Below are positions 60,890 through 64,000 of a DNA stretch of 64,000 nucleotides, piece after piece. The notes beneath the pieces were generated by a model. The model made no database searches. It had not been told where the DNA came from and worked only from the letters and a program-made list of their open reading frames with translations. The stretch is taken from contig NZ_JAGTUT010000002.1 in assembly GCF_025685605.1 (NCBI RefSeq), positions 186,001-250,000 of the forward strand, written 5' to 3'. The DNA is from Granulicella arctica (GTDB lineage Bacteria; Acidobacteriota; Terriglobia; Terriglobales; Acidobacteriaceae). Made by a program: the position numbers and the translations under genes. Every line of letters starts with the position of its first letter. The first letter of the stretch is position 1.

Positions 60890-61645
60890 TCAGAAGCGGG
60901 CGTGGAGGAGGTACTCGTGATTGCCTTCCATGCCGCGGATGGGCGAGTCGATGATGTCGGTGTGGGTGCCGCCGAGGGCGAGGACGGCATCGTGGACGCG
61001 GTCGATGGCGAGTTGGCGGGCGGCTTGTTCGCGGACGATGCCGCCTTTGCCGACGTTCTCTCGGCCTGCCTCGAACTGGGGCTTGACGAGGATGATGGCT
61101 TCGCCGTGCCATGCCTGCTCCGGTGGTACGAGGGCGGCTAGAACTGGCGGCAGAACGAGGGTAGCCGAGATGAAGGAGACATCCATGACGAGGAGGGTGA
61201 TCGGGGTCGGTGAGGCAGAGAGAAGTTCGCCGGGGGTGAGGAGGCGGGCGTTGGTGCGCTCGCGGAGGGTGATGCGCGGGTCATCGCGGAGCTTCGCATG
61301 AATCTGGCCGTAGCCGGTGTCGATGTCGAGGACGCTGGCGGCACCTTGCTGGAGGAGGCAATCGGTGAAGCCACCTGTAGAGGTGCCGATGTCGACGCAG
61401 GCGAGGCCGGTCGGGTCGATCTTCCAGTGGGCGAGGGCACGCTCTAGTTTGAGGCCGCCCCGACTGACGTAGCGAAGATCGTCCCCGAGGAGGCGCAGGA
61501 TGGCGTCGGATGCGACGGGGGTACCTGGTTTGTCAATACGCTGTTCAGCAACGAGGACGCGACCGGCGAGGATGAGGGCCTGGGCTCGTTCTCTAGAGGC
61601 TGCGAGCCCCTGATCGACGAGCAATTTATCCAAACGTAGCTTCAT
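60890..61645 (-). CDS. tlyA: TlyA-type rRNA methyltransferase / hemolysin family
   Basis: 251 residues: N-terminal S4 RNA-binding domain (LRLDKLLVDQGLAASRERAQALILAGRVLV) and RrmJ/FtsJ methyltransferase: VDIGTSTGGFTDCLLQQGAASVLDIDTGYGQ, DVSFISATLVLPP, ILVKPQFEAGR. Likely 2'-O-methylation of rRNA as in TlyA. ATG at 61645 is used; a longer frame starting 36 codons upstream is not supported. Confidence 0.9.
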   Translation of the reverse strand: MKLRLDKLLVDQGLAASRERAQALILAGRVLVAEQRIDKPGTPVASDAILRLLGDDLRYVSRGGLKLERALAHWKIDPTGLACVDIGTSTGGFTDCLLQQGAASVLDIDTGYGQIHAKLRDDPRITLRERTNARLLTPGELLSASPTPITLLVMDVSFISATLVLPPVLAALVPPEQAWHGEAIILVKPQFEAGRENVGKGGIVREQAARQLAIDRVHDAVLALGGTHTDIIDSPIRGMEGNHEYLLHARF

Positions 61646-61870
61646 TACTGTACTTTCTGAGTTCTGATGTGACGGGTTGGCCCAATTTGTTTCTTTGTAG
61701 CCACTAGCCTGAGGGTACACCGGAGGCATCTGATCACGTACACTGGCACTCATTTGGAGTTCCAGGAAACTCAGAATTCAAGAAAGCTGCCTGCAGACTA
61801 CACGCTATGATATTGCAATCTAAATGCCTTACGGGTGCGTTCTATGTATAGAGACACAGGAGTGCTGAAC

Positions 61871-62410
61871 ATGCCGCCGGGGTCGGGTCAGGATGACTCG
61901 ATATTACTGGGGCTTGTCCAGAGGGGCGACGAGCATGCGATGGCGTCGATATTCGACCGGTACTCAAGGGTCGTCTATTCGGTAGCGCTACGGGTGCTTA
62001 GGGATCCTTCTGCGGCTGAAGACGTGCTTCAGGAGATTTTTATGCAGATCTGGCGTAATCCGGACAGCTTTACCGCAACGAGAGGAAGTCTCGGCGGCTG
62101 GCTGGCTGTGGTTTCGCGCAACCGTTCGATCGATGCGCTACGGCGAAAGCGTCCGAGTGAGTCGATCGATGACATGCAGTTCGCTTCGTCCTACAACCTG
62201 GCGGACGAGGCCGAGCGTAACTCGATGATGGAAAAGGCGCGGGCAGTGATTCATCTGCTACCCGCAGAACAGCGCAAGACGCTGGAAATGGCATTCTTCG
62301 ATGGGTTAACCCACGCAGAGATTGCAGAGATGACGGGCGATCCGTTAGGTACGGTCAAGACGCGAATCCGCAGCGCTCTTATCACGCTGAGAAAGGCATT
62401 CCAGGCATGA
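61871..62410 (+). CDS. ECF-type sigma-70 factor
   Basis: 179 residues. Sigma region 2 (MASIFDRYSRVVYSVALRVLRDPSAAEDVLQEIFMQIWRNPDSF) and region 4 (LPAEQRKTLEMAFFDGLTHAEIAEMTGDPLGTVKTRIRSAL). AGGAG lies nine bases before the ATG at 61871, better than ATG 61844 or GTG 61835. ATGA overlap with the anti-sigma gene shows coupling. Similar to SigK/RskA-type pairs. Confidence 0.9.
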   Translation: MPPGSGQDDSILLGLVQRGDEHAMASIFDRYSRVVYSVALRVLRDPSAAEDVLQEIFMQIWRNPDSFTATRGSLGGWLAVVSRNRSIDALRRKRPSESIDDMQFASSYNLADEAERNSMMEKARAVIHLLPAEQRKTLEMAFFDGLTHAEIAEMTGDPLGTVKTRIRSALITLRKAFQA

Positions 62411-63255
62411 CAGACACTCAACATATCAACCCTGAAGATTTAACGCTGCATGCCATGCGGCTCTTGAGCGCGGAAGAGGCTGCCGCCGTGCAGGCTCACC
62501 TCGCCGAGTGCAGCGAATGCCGTGCGGAGTTTGCGGTTGCGCTGGACGATCTCTCGATCGTGGCGATGTCCGTTGAATTGGCGACACCCTCGCCCGCTGC
62601 ACGGGAACGATTTACACAACAGGTAACACGGGAAAAGCGGACGGTTACTGCTCCGGTAACGGCGGTGTCCGCTAACGAGCAGAAGGTTGTTCCGATGATC
62701 GCGCCGAAGCAGGGCACATCGGGCAAGCTACTGCCGTGGCTTGGCTGGGCGGTTGCCGCAGGTGTGACGCTTTCAGCGGCTAGTCTGTACCGCGAACGGG
62801 TACAGTTGCAGACGACGATATCTGACCAGTCGGCACAACTGCAATCGCAGACGGCGCAGATGGCAACACTCTCGGCGGATGCTTCGAAGGCGCGGGCAAT
62901 TATGGACGCGTTGACCGATAGCAGCGCCATGCGCGTGACCCTGAATACGACACCTGCAGCGAAGGCGCTTCCTCAGGGTCGGGCAACGTATCTGGCCGAC
63001 AAGGGGACACTGATCTTCACCGCCAATAACCTCGCGCCGCTACCAAGCGCGAAGACGTATGAGCTTTGGCTGATTCCGGCCAACGGCACGGCGCCGATCG
63101 CGGCAGGCACCTTCCATCCGGATGGGCGTGGCTATGCAAGCGTCGTGATGCCGCAACTACCGGTCGGCGTGCAGGCCAAGGCCTTCGGTGTAACGGTTGA
63201 GGCGGAGGGTGGAGCTACTTCACCGACGCTGCCGATCATCCTGGTAGGCGCTTAG
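62407..63255 (+). CDS. Anti-sigma factor, RskA-like with zinc-binding ZAS domain
   Basis: 282 residues. The cytoplasmic N terminus has a ZAS motif His31-x3-Cys35-x2-Cys38 (HLAECSECR) that holds the ECF factor; a membrane helix near residues 107-128 (LLPWLGWAVAAGVTLSA); then a periplasmic RskA-type C-terminal domain (KGTLIFTANNLAPLPSAKTYELWLIP, ...VTVEAEGG). Regulated proteolysis probably frees the sigma factor. Signal unknown. Confidence 0.9.
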   Translation: MTDTQHINPEDLTLHAMRLLSAEEAAAVQAHLAECSECRAEFAVALDDLSIVAMSVELATPSPAARERFTQQVTREKRTVTAPVTAVSANEQKVVPMIAPKQGTSGKLLPWLGWAVAAGVTLSAASLYRERVQLQTTISDQSAQLQSQTAQMATLSADASKARAIMDALTDSSAMRVTLNTTPAAKALPQGRATYLADKGTLIFTANNLAPLPSAKTYELWLIPANGTAPIAAGTFHPDGRGYASVVMPQLPVGVQAKAFGVTVEAEGGATSPTLPIILVGA

Positions 63256-63279
63256 GGCAGCTTGTCATTGCACGAACAG

Positions 63280-63307
63280 AAAAGCCATCCTTGCGGATGG
63301 CCTTTCT
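63280..63307 (+). terminator. Intrinsic terminator after the sigma/anti-sigma pair
   Basis: GCCATCC (63284-63290) pairs with GGATGGC (63295-63301), loop TTGC, flanked by an A-run upstream and CTTTCT downstream. Bidirectional use with the convergent propeller gene is possible. Confidence 0.7.
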
Positions 63308-63328
63308 ATTGTGCGGTATGTGTGGAGA

Positions 63329-64000
63329 CTACTGGGCGGTGACGCGAACAGAGACGCCAGTTCCCTGTAGGGGGATGGTGGTGTCGATCGCGTCGATGTC
63401 CGTACGGATGACGATCATGTTGCGGGAGTTTGTGTCGGTCCCCTTGGCCATGGCATCGATACCGCAAACGACGTAGACCTTGCCGGTGGGTGCTCCGGTG
63501 GTGGCCGCGATATAGAGTGGCCGTCCGGCGATCGGAATGGTGGCGCTGACGATGTTCGTCGAGAGATTGACGACGGATACCGTGCAGTTGCCGGTCGGCG
63601 TGGTGGTGACTGCGCCGCCTGCCCCGGCAACCGCGCAGGGAAGGTTCGGGTTGCCACGGTTGGCTACGTAAGCGCGGGTTCCATCCTGAAGCGCGGAGAC
63701 CATGACGGGATTGATGCCAACCTGGGGGCTGGCGAGGACGGTACCGAAGCCTGCTGCGTCGACAGGGTTGTTTGGATCGCAGTTGACGTTGGTGACCGGG
63801 GCGGCAGCATTGCAGAGCGGAATGCTGATGATGCTCAGCGTACCGTTATTGGTGCCGGAGCCCGCGTTGGCGACGACCATCTCGGAGCGGGTTGGAGCGA
63901 AGTCAGCCCAGAGCGGATTGGTGCCGACGGGAATGGTGCTGGTCGAGGGCGCGACGGTCGCAGGGGGAACAACTGGGCCACTGCTGAAGGTATCCAGCAG
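63329..64000 (-). CDS. Secreted YncE-like beta-propeller protein, C-terminal part (runs off right edge)
   Basis: At least 223 codons open to base 64000, ending VRVTAQ at 63329. Repeats with the YVTN/YncE wording: NPLWADFAPTRSEMVVANAGSGTNNGTLSIISIPL, ALQDGTRAYVANRGN, SVVNLSTNIVSATIPIAGRPLYIAATTG, KVYVVCGIDAMAKGTDTNSRNMIVIRTDIDAIDTTIPL. Propeller surface protein. No start or signal peptide is visible because the N terminus lies beyond the window. Confidence 0.75.
   Translation of the reverse strand: MLDTFSSGPVVPPATVAPSTSTIPVGTNPLWADFAPTRSEMVVANAGSGTNNGTLSIISIPLCNAAAPVTNVNCDPNNPVDAAGFGTVLASPQVGINPVMVSALQDGTRAYVANRGNPNLPCAVAGAGGAVTTTPTGNCTVSVVNLSTNIVSATIPIAGRPLYIAATTGAPTGKVYVVCGIDAMAKGTDTNSRNMIVIRTDIDAIDTTIPLQGTGVSVRVTAQ

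Noticed and set aside
60744..61112. N-terminal extension of nadK in the same frame
   Set aside because: The added residues are His/Arg/Pro-rich, lie over the tlyA gene and have no match with NAD kinases.
1..64000. CRISPR arrays, IS elements, integrase or prophage
   Set aside because: No regularly spaced repeats and no transposase or integrase motifs were seen; the tail-collar genes are not accompanied by other phage genes.

Overview
The window looks like chromosomal DNA of an Acidobacteriota species, probably class Terriglobia (Granulicella/Edaphobacter/Terriglobus-like). This is inferred from gene style: glnD-glnB-amtB order, winged-helix/TPR regulators, secreted FG-GAP proteins, propeller histidine kinases, GH31 and GlgX enzymes, and many OmpA-free beta-barrel relics, all at fairly high GC. 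No transposase, CRISPR array or prophage was seen.

Layout: 0-3 kb holds nitrogen sensing and ammonium uptake (glnD partial, glnB, amtB; minus strand). 3-11 kb holds carbohydrate and envelope genes: a secreted esterase, gmhA, glgX, a zinc-dependent phospholipase C-like protein and a GH31 glycosidase. 11-16.8 kb has a coupled J-domain/Sel1 pair, a secreted FG-GAP protein, a SnoaL-like protein, a winged-helix/TPR regulator and an outer-membrane-like protein whose signal peptide lacks a normal start codon. 17-25.5 kb has a SCO1/CusF-like lipoprotein, an MFS transporter and a large AddB-like/AddA-like repair pair.

25.7-36.8 kb is the most unusual part. It contains two DUF6916-like proteins (one Tat-exported, one fused behind a GNAT domain), a giant secreted beta-helix/FG-GAP protein, three tandem phage-tail-collar (MdpB-like) proteins, an adenylylsulfate kinase, a sulfotransferase and an Asp/Asn beta-hydroxylase. 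The pattern suggests a set of surface or appendage-like proteins with dedicated sulfation, hydroxylation and acetylation enzymes; this role is an inference.

36.8-39.5 kb is a low-density stretch with a 36-residue membrane peptide, possible small ORFs, then an alpha/beta hydrolase and TetR pair. 39.6-49.1 kb is a disrupted rpsP-khpA-rimM-trmD-rplS operon: a frameshifted beta-barrel relic lies between rimM and trmD, and about 6 kb with a two-component system lies between trmD and rplS. 49-55 kb has a pentapeptide protein, tRNA-Arg(ACG), an ethylene-receptor-like diguanylate cyclase and split NHEJ enzymes (LigD polymerase and ATP-dependent ligase). 55-59.6 kb is an FTR1-DUF2318/FtsX/FtsX/ATPase iron system resembling the P19 (Fet/Ftr) loci but without P19. 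59.8-64 kb holds nadK, tlyA, an ECF sigma/anti-sigma pair and the C-terminal part of a surface beta-propeller protein that runs off the right edge.
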